Shown here: positions 1-7,871 of the stretch, one piece after another
Position numbering within the stretch: the first letter of the stretch is position 1
Layout of the letters: each line of letters opens with the position of its first letter
DNA from: JBHOQS01 sp042408875
GTDB taxonomy: Bacteria > Chloroflexota > UBA11872 > JBHOQS01
Assembly (NCBI GenBank): GCA_042408875.1
Contig: JBHOQS010000027.1
Span: 1-64,000 of the forward strand
Reading direction: 5' to 3'
Length of the DNA: 64,000 nucleotides
Program-made: the position numbers and the translations under genes
Notes under the pieces: model-generated
Seen by the model: only the letters and a program-made list of their open reading frames with translations
The model's database searches: none
Told to the model about the DNA's origin: nothing

Positions 1-336
1 CGTGTCCGGCGGCACCATCGCCCACTCGGTGGCTAGCAGCGGCAGCCAGCGCTGCTCCTGCCAGTAGTACATCCCCAGCGGCTGCTCGATCAGGTCCCAG
101 TAGATGCCTAGCGTGATCGCCTGCGGCACAAAGCTGTTGAAATGCCCTACCGGAGGCATGTCGTACGGCCACGCCCCGTGAAAGGCGCGGCCCCCCGCCT
201 GGGCGAATACCACCGATGGAAGCAATGTTACCGCCGTCGAGGCTGCCAGCCCGGCCCCTGCAACTTTGAGCGTCTGGCGGCGGGTCTGGCGGGGCAGACC
301 ATCCAGCGAACCACTACGGTTGGATGCACGACCCAT
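1..336 (-). CDS. ABC transporter substrate-binding protein, family 5 (partial, N-terminus)
   Basis: The first 112 residues of a secreted protein whose remainder lies beyond the window edge. It starts at ATG 336 behind an AGGAGG ribosome site. A twin-arginine signal (RR at residues 19-20, then a hydrophobic stretch ending near AQA, residue 47) predicts Tat export. The mature start, with GAWPYDMPPVGHFNSF and then IYWDLIEQPLGMYYW, resembles the beginning of dipeptide/oligopeptide-binding proteins (SBP_bac_5), which deliver ligand to an inner-membrane ABC permease. Whether permease genes follow cannot be seen. Family assignment rests on this short segment. Confidence 0.7.
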   Translation of the reverse strand, partial: MGRASNRSGSLDGLPRQTRRQTLKVAGAGLAASTAVTLLPSVVFAQAGGRAFHGAWPYDMPPVGHFNSFVPQAITLGIYWDLIEQPLGMYYWQEQRWLPLLATEWAMVPPDT

Positions 337-474
337 TTCCTGCCTCCTGCGAGACTCTCGCTCTGCGGACTGCCGGAACATCCCGTGCGCAGCCGGGGCC
401 AGAATGCCGGCCGGAACTGCGCGCCTGAACCTGCTTTTCCAAGGGGGAAGCGGAACAGCACTCAGGCTGGCCGG

Positions 475-503
475 ATTATAGAAGCATGGGCGGGTAGAGT
501 CAA
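475..503 (-). promoter_or_regulatory. Sigma-70-type promoter for the minus-strand substrate-binding protein
   Basis: Read on the minus strand: TTGACT (complement of 498-503), a 17-base spacer, and TATAAT (complement of 475-480). This is 11 of 12 consensus bases with ideal spacing. Transcription would begin near 468 and leave a leader of about 130 bases before ATG 336. Confidence 0.7.
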
Positions 504-590
504 CTATTTATGTCGCTGGGTCTCACGTCTCCGCAGCAGGCACGTTGGCGCTACGGCCGCCTTGCAGCAGGCTCCGCAGCCCACCTATAC

Positions 591-618
591 TAGGTACGTG
601 TACTTAGGTACGTGTACT
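591..618. repeat. Two perfect tandem copies of a 14-bp sequence
   Basis: TAGGTACGTGTACT occurs at 591-604 and again at 605-618. Each copy contains GTACGTGTAC, which is nearly self-complementary. The pair lies between the divergent genes at 336 and 739, where an operator could sit. No regulator gene is adjacent. Confidence 0.6.
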
Positions 619-738
619 ACGCCGCCTGTCGAATGAGCAGCGGAACCTGGCGATCGAGCGCCTGGCCACCAGCCCTCGCTTGAGGCATGGCTCGCCTCGC
701 TCAGCGCCGAGCGATTGCTGCAGAGCACAGGGGTCAGC

Positions 739-1584
739 ATGACACATGTAACCCACCAGCCTGTATTCATTCTGCCTTCGCCTCCGCCTTCACCGGTCGG
801 TCCGGCAGCGGTGACCCCGGCGGAGCTACGCGCACACTTTCGAGCAGGAGCCCCGGCACGGCCTACCGCCGGGCTGGCGCCAGGTTACGCGCAGGCGAAC
901 CTGGTAGTGCTCCCTCGTGCGTATGCCTTCGATTTCCTGCTCTTCTGCCAGCGCAATCCCAAACCGTGTCCCCTCCTCGAAGTGGTCGAGGCAGGGAGCT
1001 CCGAGCCGGTGCTCACCGCACCGGGGGCCGATCTGCGCACCGATCTACCGCTGTACCGCATCTGGCGCCACGGACGCCTCGAGGCCGAGGTCACCGATGT
1101 GCGCGAGGTCTGGCGCGACGACCTGGTGAGCTTTCTCCTTGGCTGTAGCTTCACATTCGAGGCAGCGCTGCTGCGGGCCGGCGTGCCGGTGCGGCATATC
1201 GAGCTGGGATGCAATGTACCGATGTACGTCACCAGTATCGAATGTGCGCGTGCCGGCATCTTCCATGGCCCGCTGGTGGTGAGCATGCGCCCCATCCCGG
1301 CGGCGCAGGTGGTGCGGGCTGTACAGATTACTAGTCGGTACCCGGCAGTGCATGGCGCACCCGTACACATCGGTGATCCCGCAGCGATCGGCATCCACGA
1401 TCTGGCACAGCCAGATTATGGCGATCCAGTCGAGGTCCGTCCTGGCGAGGTGCCGGTGTTCTGGGCCTGTGGGGTCACTCCCCAGGCAGTAGCCTTGCGT
1501 TCGAAGCCCGAGTTCATGATCACCCATGCTCCCGGCCACATGTTCATCACCGACGTGCCGGACGAGCAGCTTGCGGCGCTCTAG
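739..1584 (+). CDS. DUF1445 / putative hydro-lyase family protein, N-terminal half of D-glutamate cyclase
   Basis: A 281-residue protein of the DUF1445 (UPF0317) family. It has the conserved core FLLGCSFTFEAALLRAG, then RHIELGCNVPMYVTS, and a C-terminal GVTPQAVALRSKPEFMITHAPGHMF split over family positions. In mammalian D-glutamate cyclase this domain is fused to a DUF4392 domain and the enzyme interconverts 5-oxo-D-proline and D-glutamate. Here the DUF4392 partner is the next gene, whose ATG directly follows this stop. ATG 739 is preferred over TTG 715 because AGGGG lies just upstream. It is the first gene of a four-gene run ending in a MurD-like ligase. The catalytic role is inferred from the family pairing. 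Confidence 0.8.
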   Translation: MTHVTHQPVFILPSPPPSPVGPAAVTPAELRAHFRAGAPARPTAGLAPGYAQANLVVLPRAYAFDFLLFCQRNPKPCPLLEVVEAGSSEPVLTAPGADLRTDLPLYRIWRHGRLEAEVTDVREVWRDDLVSFLLGCSFTFEAALLRAGVPVRHIELGCNVPMYVTSIECARAGIFHGPLVVSMRPIPAAQVVRAVQITSRYPAVHGAPVHIGDPAAIGIHDLAQPDYGDPVEVRPGEVPVFWACGVTPQAVALRSKPEFMITHAPGHMFITDVPDEQLAAL

Positions 1585-2454
1585 ATGACCAGCCATCACG
1601 CAGCAGACGCCACGCAGTGGCTTGCGATTATCGACGATATTGTCCACTATGACGACCGACGTGGTATCTCGGCCGTGCGGCCATACCTGCCGCCCGCGCC
1701 CTGTGCAGCGGCGGCGCAGTTCTTGCTGGAGATGCGCGGGCAGGTGCTGATTGCCACCGGGTTTTATGTCGGTGGCGCAGGAGAAACCGATGGCCCGCTG
1801 GGCGCGCTGGCACTGGGCCAGGCGCTCGCCACGCTGGGCTACATGGTTGACTATGTGACCGACATATACACCGCGCCCTTGCTGGTCTCGCTGGCTCCAT
1901 CTGGCCAGCCTGTTCATGTCTGGCCCGTCGAAGGCGCCGAGGCCAGCCGGCAGCGTGCGAGCACGCTTCTGGCGCATACACAGCCGGTGGCGGTGGTTGC
2001 CGTCGAGCGCTGTGGGCTGACGCGGAGCGGGCGCTACCTGAATATGCGTGGGGTCGACATCTCTGCCTATACGGCGCGACTCGACGAACTGTGCCTGTTG
2101 CACCCGCGCACGATCGGCATCGGTGACGGCGGGAATGAGATCGGGATGGGCAACGTCTATGAGGCCGTGCGGGCAGCGCCGCGCCTTGTGCGGGATCCAG
2201 CCGCGACCAGCGTCAGCCACCTCGTGACGGCCGCTATCTCCAACTGGGGCGCCTACGGCATCATTGCCGCGCTGTCGCTTCTGGCGGGACGTAACCTCTT
2301 GCCCGACCCTGAGCAGGAGCGTGCCCACCTGGAGCGCCTGTGCGCGCTCGGGGCTACCGACGGCTTCAGCGGCCAGGTCTGTGCGCGCGTCGATGGTCTT
2401 GAGTGGGAAGACTACGCCCGTCCTCTGCTGGACCTTCACCGGCTGGTTCGATGA
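1585..2454 (+). CDS. DUF4392 protein, C-terminal half of D-glutamate cyclase
   Basis: A 289-residue protein matching the DUF4392 (GLUCM-type) family. Visible motifs are VLIATGFYVGGAGETDGPLG near residues 52-71, VAVERCGLTRSGRYLNMRG near 137-155, and IGIGDGGNEIGMGNVYEAV near 175-193. In eukaryotes this domain forms the C-terminal part of D-glutamate cyclase. The gene abuts the DUF1445 gene and its own stop overlaps the next start (ATGA at 2451), so translational coupling is likely. Together the pair should hydrolyse 5-oxo-D-proline to D-glutamate in the cytoplasm. That fits the downstream ligase that uses glutamate in murein synthesis. Confidence 0.82.
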   Translation: MTSHHAADATQWLAIIDDIVHYDDRRGISAVRPYLPPAPCAAAAQFLLEMRGQVLIATGFYVGGAGETDGPLGALALGQALATLGYMVDYVTDIYTAPLLVSLAPSGQPVHVWPVEGAEASRQRASTLLAHTQPVAVVAVERCGLTRSGRYLNMRGVDISAYTARLDELCLLHPRTIGIGDGGNEIGMGNVYEAVRAAPRLVRDPAATSVSHLVTAAISNWGAYGIIAALSLLAGRNLLPDPEQERAHLERLCALGATDGFSGQVCARVDGLEWEDYARPLLDLHRLVR

Positions 2455-3401
2455 CCGCTATGACGTCCGCTCTGGAACACGCCAGCGTCCGTGTGCGCGC
2501 CGCGCTCGCTCAGTGGGAGGAGGAGCTACGCCGCCGCTATGGCTTCGCCGCCATCGCGCTGCGCAGCGAGGCTGACGACGGCCGCCTGGTGCTGTGCGGC
2601 CATGTACTGCTGCCATCGCAGGTGGCTGAGGCGCGGCAGCGCATTGCTGAGGCTGCTGGCGACGTGCCGGTGGACACAGCGCTCACCGTGCTGGCGGACC
2701 CCCAATACGGTGCTGAGATCGGCTGGGTGCGGCCGGCCGGCCGCGTGCTCGATCTGTGGCGCAATCTCGAGATAGCGCAGCATCTGCCCGATCACGGCGC
2801 CGCACAGCGCAACCGCTCCTCCCAGATCGAGGCTGACTGGCCGGCCCTGCGCGTGCTGGCTCGGCATGAGGGCTGGGCGCTGGTGCAGGCCGCCGACCTC
2901 ACGCTCGGCTGGGCCCAGGATCGAGCACTGGTGGACGCCCCGGACGGCCGTGCGACGTGGCAGAGCTTGGTACGATCAGCGCCCGGCAGCCGCGCCGCTG
3001 CGCGGATTACCTGCCAGGCGCTCCGCGCAGCAGCGCTCGCGCTGCTCGGCACGCCCTACCGCTGGGGTGGCACGACAGCCAGCGGGCTGGATTGCTCGGG
3101 GTTCGTGCAGCGCGTCTACCGCCGCGCCGGAGGGCTCTGGCTCCCGCGCCACTCCGGAGACCAGCGCCTCCAGGGCGAGCGAGTGCCGAGAGCCGAGCTA
3201 CGCTGTGGCGACCTGGTGTTCCTGACCCTGAAGGAGCGAGCGGTGTCCCATGTGGCGCTCTGTCTCGCCAGCGGCGGAGCCGAGCTGATCCACGCCTGCC
3301 TGCGCACGGGCCGTGTGATCACGCAGCCCCTCGATGACCTCCTGACCCACTATGACCTACGCGCTATACGGCGCGTGGCTGAGGTGGAGGAAGCGGTATG
3401 A
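2451..3401 (+). CDS. NlpC/P60 family cysteine peptidase
   Basis: A 316-residue protein. Residues 1 to about 185 are variable, with SH3-like character. Residues about 200-300 form an NlpC/P60 domain: LGTPYRWGG, catalytic Cys near residue 215 in LDCSGFVQRVYR, and the likely catalytic His near 267 in VSHVALCLASGG. Family members hydrolyse gamma-D-glutamyl-diamino acid bonds in murein peptides; YkfC-type cytoplasmic forms act in recycling. No signal peptide is seen, which supports recycling over wall lysis. ATG 2451 overlaps the previous stop (ATGA), and the gene's end overlaps the next start at 3398. The substrate is inferred from the D-glutamate context. Confidence 0.82.
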   Translation: MTAMTSALEHASVRVRAALAQWEEELRRRYGFAAIALRSEADDGRLVLCGHVLLPSQVAEARQRIAEAAGDVPVDTALTVLADPQYGAEIGWVRPAGRVLDLWRNLEIAQHLPDHGAAQRNRSSQIEADWPALRVLARHEGWALVQAADLTLGWAQDRALVDAPDGRATWQSLVRSAPGSRAAARITCQALRAAALALLGTPYRWGGTTASGLDCSGFVQRVYRRAGGLWLPRHSGDQRLQGERVPRAELRCGDLVFLTLKERAVSHVALCLASGGAELIHACLRTGRVITQPLDDLLTHYDLRAIRRVAEVEEAV

Positions 3402-4915
3402 CCTGGGACGAGCTGCGTGCCCTGCGGCACAAGAACGTGCACATCGTCGGCCTTTCCGGTGTGGAAGGCAGCGCTGTGGCAGACTTCCTGATCCGCCAGG
3501 GCTTCACCAACCTCACTGCACATGACTTCCGGCCAGCAGAAGATTTCGACCGAAATTTCCGGCTCGTCCACGTCGGCATGAAGCCGGATGCGCGCGAGGC
3601 CGCGCTCCAACGTCTCAAGCAGGCACCGCTGCGCATCTGTTTCCAGGACCGCTATCTCGACGGCATCCTTGAAGCAGACGCGATCTTCGCTACCCAGGCG
3701 TGGTTCATCTACGCGTGTAACCTGCCGAAGCTGCGCCAGGCCAAGGAGCGGGGCATCCCGTTCTACAGCATGACCATGTTGTACTTCGACCTGGCCCCCT
3801 GCCCTATTCTGGCCGTCACCGGCACGAACGGGAAGTCTACGACGAGCAAACTGCTGAGCGAGATCGTGCAGGCAAGCGGCCGGCGCACGTACTACGCTGG
3901 CAACGAGCGCCGCTCGGTGCAGGTGCTTGACCGGCTAGAGGAGATGCGGCCGGATGACGCGCTGGTGCTGGAGGTGAGCAACCGGCAGCTCATGGGCTTA
4001 GAGCGCAGTCCTCATGTTGCAGTTGTCACAAATGTCACGCCAAACCACCTAGATGAGCATGAGGGTTCGTTTGAGCAGTACGCGGCTACGAAGGAACGTC
4101 TGGTCCGCTACCAGCGCCCCGGCGACATCGCCGTGCTGAATTATGACAACTTGATCACCCGCCGGATGGCCGAGCTGACACCAGGTCGCGTCGTGTACTT
4201 CAGCCGGGAGATTGCACTCGAGGAAGGCGCCTGTCTGCACGGCGACCAGCTCGTGCTGCGCCGCGGCGGGGAAGAGACAGTTATCTGCCGCGCCCAGGAG
4301 CTACTGGTGCCGGGCGAGCACAATGTCGCCAACGTGCTCGCAGCATCGCTGGCGGCCTTCGAGTTCGGTGTGCCGCCGGAGGCCATCAGCCGGGCCGTGC
4401 GGGCGTTCCGCGGGCTACGACACCGTCTCCAGCTTGTCTACGCAGTGGATGGCGTGCGCTACTACGACGATCTGAACAGCACTACGCCGCAGGCGACGGT
4501 GGCAGCGCTCAACGTGTTTGATGTTCCGGTCGTACTCATCGCTGGTGGTGAGGACAAGGGGCTCTCGTTCGACGAGGTCGCTACGCTAGCGGTGCAGCGC
4601 TGCCGCCTGGTGATCCTGCTGCCCGGACGCGGCACCGATCGCCTGGAGGAAGCGCTGCTGGCGGCGCGCGGCGACGCCGCCGGACCGCCGATCCAGCGCG
4701 CGGAGACACTCGAGGAAGCTGTCGCACTGGCGCGAGACACCGCGCAGCCGGGCGATATAGTGCTGCTCTCGCCGGCCTGTCCGTACTTCTTTTCGAAGTT
4801 TTATGACGACTCCGACGGCGCTGGCTTCCGCGCGCTGGTGCGCCGGGTAGCCGTGCGTAACCGTTCCGGCACGCAGCGTAGCTCAGGCGCGGCCGTAGCA
4901 GGCGGGCAAGTATAG
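3398..4915 (+). CDS. murD: MurD-like Mur ligase (UDP-N-acetylmuramoylalanine-glutamate ligase)
   Basis: A 505-residue three-domain Mur ligase. Visible motifs: ATP loop AVTGTNGKSTTSK near residues 137-149, VTNVTPNHLDEHEG near 210-223, and PGEHNVANVLAASLAAFEF near 307. It ends with LSPACPYFFSKFYDDSDGAGF, the MurD C-terminal signature (LSPACaS...F..F...G..F). MurD adds D-glutamate to UDP-MurNAc-L-alanine in the cytoplasm. Two usual glutamate-side motifs differ: SSFQL is replaced by VSNRQL, and NDSKATN by DDLNSTTP. About 30 extra low-complexity residues extend the C-terminus. It closes the D-glutamate operon, with coupled starts throughout. A related ligase with altered amino-acid choice cannot be excluded. 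Confidence 0.82.
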   Translation: MTWDELRALRHKNVHIVGLSGVEGSAVADFLIRQGFTNLTAHDFRPAEDFDRNFRLVHVGMKPDAREAALQRLKQAPLRICFQDRYLDGILEADAIFATQAWFIYACNLPKLRQAKERGIPFYSMTMLYFDLAPCPILAVTGTNGKSTTSKLLSEIVQASGRRTYYAGNERRSVQVLDRLEEMRPDDALVLEVSNRQLMGLERSPHVAVVTNVTPNHLDEHEGSFEQYAATKERLVRYQRPGDIAVLNYDNLITRRMAELTPGRVVYFSREIALEEGACLHGDQLVLRRGGEETVICRAQELLVPGEHNVANVLAASLAAFEFGVPPEAISRAVRAFRGLRHRLQLVYAVDGVRYYDDLNSTTPQATVAALNVFDVPVVLIAGGEDKGLSFDEVATLAVQRCRLVILLPGRGTDRLEEALLAARGDAAGPPIQRAETLEEAVALARDTAQPGDIVLLSPACPYFFSKFYDDSDGAGFRALVRRVAVRNRSGTQRSSGAAVAGGQV

Positions 4916-4925
4916 GGACCGGTGA

Positions 4926-4949
4926 GGGGGCTCGTTGTGGTGAGCCCCT
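4926..4949. terminator. Hairpin between convergent genes
   Basis: GGGGCTC (4927-4933) pairs with GAGCCCC (4942-4948) around an 8-base loop. It lies 11 bases past the MurD-like stop and touches the last codon of the opposite LysW-like gene, so it could end transcription from both sides. There is no clear T-run. Confidence 0.5.
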
Positions 4950-5148
4950 ACTTCTCCTCTTCTTCGAAAAGGTCGAGAAGCGGCGGATCGAGCGAGATTA
5001 TTTCCAGCTCAGCCGCACAATTGGCACAGAGAAGAACTTCTCCGACCGCGGCGTCGGCGGGGATGGAGACCTCTGCCCCGCAGTCGGGACACTGGACGGT
5101 GGCTGCCCTGGCAGCCTGATCTCTGGAGCTTGTGTCTGCGGTGCTCAT
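4948..5148 (-). CDS. LysW/ArgW-like amino-group carrier protein, atypical C-terminus
   Basis: A 66-residue acidic protein with the LysW zinc-binding pattern: VQCPDCGAEVSIP, then VGEVLLCANCAAELEIISLDP, and a glutamate-rich tail. LysW carries alpha-aminoadipate or glutamate on its C-terminal Glu during lysine or arginine synthesis and protects the amino group. Here the tail reads LLDLFEEEEK, so the last residue is Lys rather than the attachment-site Glu. No lysX/lysZ/lysY homologue is in the window. ATG 5148 is seven bases from the divergent ATG at 5155, leaving no room for an ordinary ribosome site. A longer start at 5274 would overlap the neighbour. It may be a zinc-ribbon relative without carrier activity. 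Confidence 0.72.
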   Translation of the reverse strand: MSTADTSSRDQAARAATVQCPDCGAEVSIPADAAVGEVLLCANCAAELEIISLDPPLLDLFEEEEK

Positions 5149-5154
5149 ACTGCC

Positions 5155-6243
5155 ATGGTAGTCAACGCTTCCCAGGACGTCAAACCTGCCGGCTTCGCTG
5201 CGCTGGTCGATGCCACACGCCAGGATATCTGGCGCTATGCGGCCCTGTACGTGCCGGGCGTGGCCCCCCAGCACCGGCTCACCCTGGGCGAGGGCTGGAC
5301 CAGGTCGCTGCGGCTGGCCGCCCTGGACCGCGCCACCGGCCTAGAGCTGTATCTCAAGCGTGAGGACCTAAACCCCTGCGGCTCGCACAAGGCGCGCAGC
5401 TTGGCCTACCAGGTCTCGCTGGCGCTCCAGCGCGGCGAGCGCGAGCTGATCATCTCGTCATCAGGCAACGCCGCCGTAGCCGCCGCAGCTTACAGCGCCC
5501 TGGCAGGTATCCGGCTCCACGCCTTCGTCGCACCAGGAACTCACCCGGTGAAGCTGGCAGAGCTACTGCACCTAGGAGCGCGGGTGATCGTGTCGGCGCG
5601 GGCGCTGAATGCGGCCAAACGCGCCGCGCTGATCACCGGCTTGACGAACCTGCGGCCCTCAACGAACGACACCTCGGTCGAAGGCTTTAAGTCGATTGCC
5701 TTCGAGCTCTACGAACAGCTCGGGCCACTAGACGCCCTCTTCACGTTCGTAAGCAGCGGAAGCTCGTTCTGCGGCATTGGGCGCGCCTACCGGGAGCTCT
5801 GTGCGCTGGGTTGTCTGGACCGGCCGCCACGACTGTTCGCGGTGCGCTCGCCGGGCGCCCCAGATGCCGACCCTGCCGCGCCGGCAGGAAGCGCCGGGTC
5901 TGCGCATGAGGCTCCCATGCGCCCGGGAGCCTTGGGAGCCCGCCGCTCCCGCCGGGCAGGTGAGATCGCGGAGCTGGCCTCATGGTCGGGCGGCCAGATG
6001 ATCGAGGTCAGCGCGGACGAGACGGCCGCGGCGCTGGCAGTGCTCAACCGATGCGGGGTAGACACGTCGCTTGAGGGCGCCGCGTCCCTGGCTGCGGCGA
6101 TGCGCCTGGCCAGGCAAGGGCTGCGCGGCCGCGTGGCTGTCGTGCTGACCGGCCATGCCTCTCAGCGTCCTGGCGAGCCGGTTGACCCGGCACGGCTCCT
6201 GCGTGCCGACACCGACGAGGAGGTGCTCGCCCTCTTCCGTTAA
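5155..6243 (+). CDS. Threonine-synthase-like PLP-dependent enzyme
   Basis: A 362-residue fold-type II PLP enzyme. It has LGEGWTRSL near residue 45, the PLP lysine in REDLNPCGSHKARSL (threonine synthase has NPTGSFKDR), and IISSSGNAAVAAAAYSALAG for phosphate and substrate binding. A glycine loop FVSSGSSFCGIGRAYREL lies near 195, and VAVVLTGHASQ near the end. Substrate choice among threonine synthase, diaminopropionate lyase and relatives is not settled, since the lysine context differs. Residues about 236-272 are a low-complexity Pro/Ala/Arg insertion absent from the usual fold. The start is divergent from the LysW-like gene with six bases between them; leaderless translation is possible. Confidence 0.7.
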   Translation: MVVNASQDVKPAGFAALVDATRQDIWRYAALYVPGVAPQHRLTLGEGWTRSLRLAALDRATGLELYLKREDLNPCGSHKARSLAYQVSLALQRGERELIISSSGNAAVAAAAYSALAGIRLHAFVAPGTHPVKLAELLHLGARVIVSARALNAAKRAALITGLTNLRPSTNDTSVEGFKSIAFELYEQLGPLDALFTFVSSGSSFCGIGRAYRELCALGCLDRPPRLFAVRSPGAPDADPAAPAGSAGSAHEAPMRPGALGARRSRRAGEIAELASWSGGQMIEVSADETAAALAVLNRCGVDTSLEGAASLAAAMRLARQGLRGRVAVVLTGHASQRPGEPVDPARLLRADTDEEVLALFR

Positions 6244-6313
6244 AGCTTTCGTACCGTTGAAGCCCTTCTCACAAAGAGCAAAAAAGAGCAAAGCACTGGG
6301 AGCAGCAGCCGGC

Positions 6314-7732
6314 GTGAAGTCCCTGACCAACGCTCTACGGCGCACGAAGATTATCTGCACCCTTGGCCCGGCCTCGCGCGACGAGGCGACAGTGCGCGGC
6401 ATGCTGGCCGCCGGCATGGATGTGGCGCGCCTTAACTGCGCGCACGGCACTCGCGACGAGCATGCCGCCGCCATTGCCACAGTCCGCCGCCTCGCGGCCG
6501 AAGCTGGACGGACGATCGCTATCCTGCTTGACCTGCAAGGGCCAAAGCTACGGCTGGGCGAGGTGCCGCCCGGCCGAGAGGCCAGGGCCGGAGAGCAGCT
6601 GCTCCTGGCTGCTGCCCTCCCCCACCAGACACTTCCCCCTGAGATCATCCCTGTGCAGTACGAGTCCATCGCTGCGGAGGTGCGCCCCGGCGATCAGCTC
6701 TTTATCGACGATGGACGCATTCACCTCCGGGTGGAGAGCACTGCTAGCGGGGTGGTGCGCTGCCGGGTGCTTGCCGGCGGCGCCCTGCGCTCTCACGCTG
6801 GCCTCAACCTGCCGGGCGTGCCGCTGCGCACGCCCGCACTCACGGCGAAGGATCGCGAGGACGCGCTCTTCGGGCTGGAGCAGGGCGTCGAGTACATCGC
6901 CCTCTCGTTCGTACGCCGCGCCGAGGATGTCGCTGAATTGCGCGCCCTGGTTGCCGGGAGCGAGACCCACCTCATCGCCAAAATCGAAAAGCAGGAGGCG
7001 GTAGACGCCTTCGAGGCGATCCTGGCGCAGGTGGACGGCGTGATGGTTGCCCGTGGGGATCTTGGGGTAGAAATCCCGCTGGAAGAGGTCCCAGTGGTGC
7101 AGAAGCACATTATTGCCCGCTGTAACACCGCCGGCAAGCCGGTCATCACCGCGACGCAGATGCTGGAAAGTATGATCCGCGACGCGCGGCCGACGCGCGC
7201 CGAGGCAAGCGATGTGGCCAACGCGGTGTGGGACGGCACCGACGCGGTGATGCTCTCCGGCGAGACAGCCATCGGCGCGCGACCGGTCGAGGTCGTGGCG
7301 ACGATGGACCGGATCGTGCGGGCCGCAGAGCGAGTGCTTGTCCCACGCTCCCCCGGGCCGCTCCACGCCGAGAGCGTCACCGATGCCATCGCGCAGGCAA
7401 CCTGCGAGATCGCGTCTGAGCTCGGCGCGCGGGCCATCCTGACCTCTACCCAGTCGGGCTTCACGGCGCGCATGATTGCCAAGTACCGGCCCGCCGTCCC
7501 GATCATCGCTGTCACACCGCACGCGCATACGTGCCGGCGGCTAGCGCTCGTCTGGGGCGTGACACCGCTGCTGGCGCTCCCCTTCAGCAGCACCGACGAG
7601 ATGGTGCAGGCTTCGCTAGTACAGGTCCGCGACGCAGGACTGGCCCAACCGGGCGACCTCGTCGTAGTAACAGCTGGCGTGCCAATAGGCGTTCCGGGCC
7701 AGACCAACCTCATTCAGGTCCGTACCATCTAG
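6314..7732 (+). CDS. pyk: Pyruvate kinase
   Basis: A 472-residue pyruvate kinase, which converts PEP and ADP to pyruvate and ATP in glycolysis. Motifs in order: RRTKIICTLGPAS near the N-terminus, GMDVARLNCAHG (usually NFSHG), LDLQGPKLRLG, IAKIEKQEAVDAFEAI, and VDGVMVARGDLGVEIPLEEV. PVITATQMLESMI and the C-terminal effector-domain segment STQSGFTARMIAKYRP follow. Length is standard and no PEP-utilising extension is present. GTG 6314 is preferred, with GGGAG upstream; the frame is open to 6155, but that would overlap the preceding gene. A hairpin follows the stop. Confidence 0.95.
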   Translation: MKSLTNALRRTKIICTLGPASRDEATVRGMLAAGMDVARLNCAHGTRDEHAAAIATVRRLAAEAGRTIAILLDLQGPKLRLGEVPPGREARAGEQLLLAAALPHQTLPPEIIPVQYESIAAEVRPGDQLFIDDGRIHLRVESTASGVVRCRVLAGGALRSHAGLNLPGVPLRTPALTAKDREDALFGLEQGVEYIALSFVRRAEDVAELRALVAGSETHLIAKIEKQEAVDAFEAILAQVDGVMVARGDLGVEIPLEEVPVVQKHIIARCNTAGKPVITATQMLESMIRDARPTRAEASDVANAVWDGTDAVMLSGETAIGARPVEVVATMDRIVRAAERVLVPRSPGPLHAESVTDAIAQATCEIASELGARAILTSTQSGFTARMIAKYRPAVPIIAVTPHAHTCRRLALVWGVTPLLALPFSSTDEMVQASLVQVRDAGLAQPGDLVVVTAGVPIGVPGQTNLIQVRTI

Positions 7733-7759
7733 GTACTGGCCGCCGACACGACAGTACCT
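7731..7759 (+). terminator. Hairpin after pyruvate kinase
   Basis: AGGTACTG (7731-7738) and CAGTACCT (7752-7759) form a perfect 8-bp stem with a 13-base loop, starting inside the stop codon. The T-rich tail is weak. Confidence 0.5.
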
Positions 7760-7871
7760 TGCTGTCCTTGACGGACGCCAAAGGTCCTTGTATCTCACGC
7801 GCTCGTACTGCCGGGCGTTAGCATGTATCTACGGGCACAGTGTCACCACGCGGCATGGGAGACGGTCGGGA

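Larger units (their letters stand above)
337..738. other. Divergent intergenic region
   Basis: About 400 bases between two divergent genes. It holds the minus-strand promoter at 475-503, the tandem 14-bp repeat at 591-618 and the leaders of both genes. I see no convincing coding sequence in it: the open frames have no ribosome site and no recognisable protein. Confidence 0.6.

Noticed and set aside
1045..2439. A 464-codon open frame on the minus strand opposite the D-glutamate cyclase genes
   Set aside because: It lies wholly antisense to two genes with clear family motifs, has no ribosome site or recognisable domain, and reflects the third-position GC bias.
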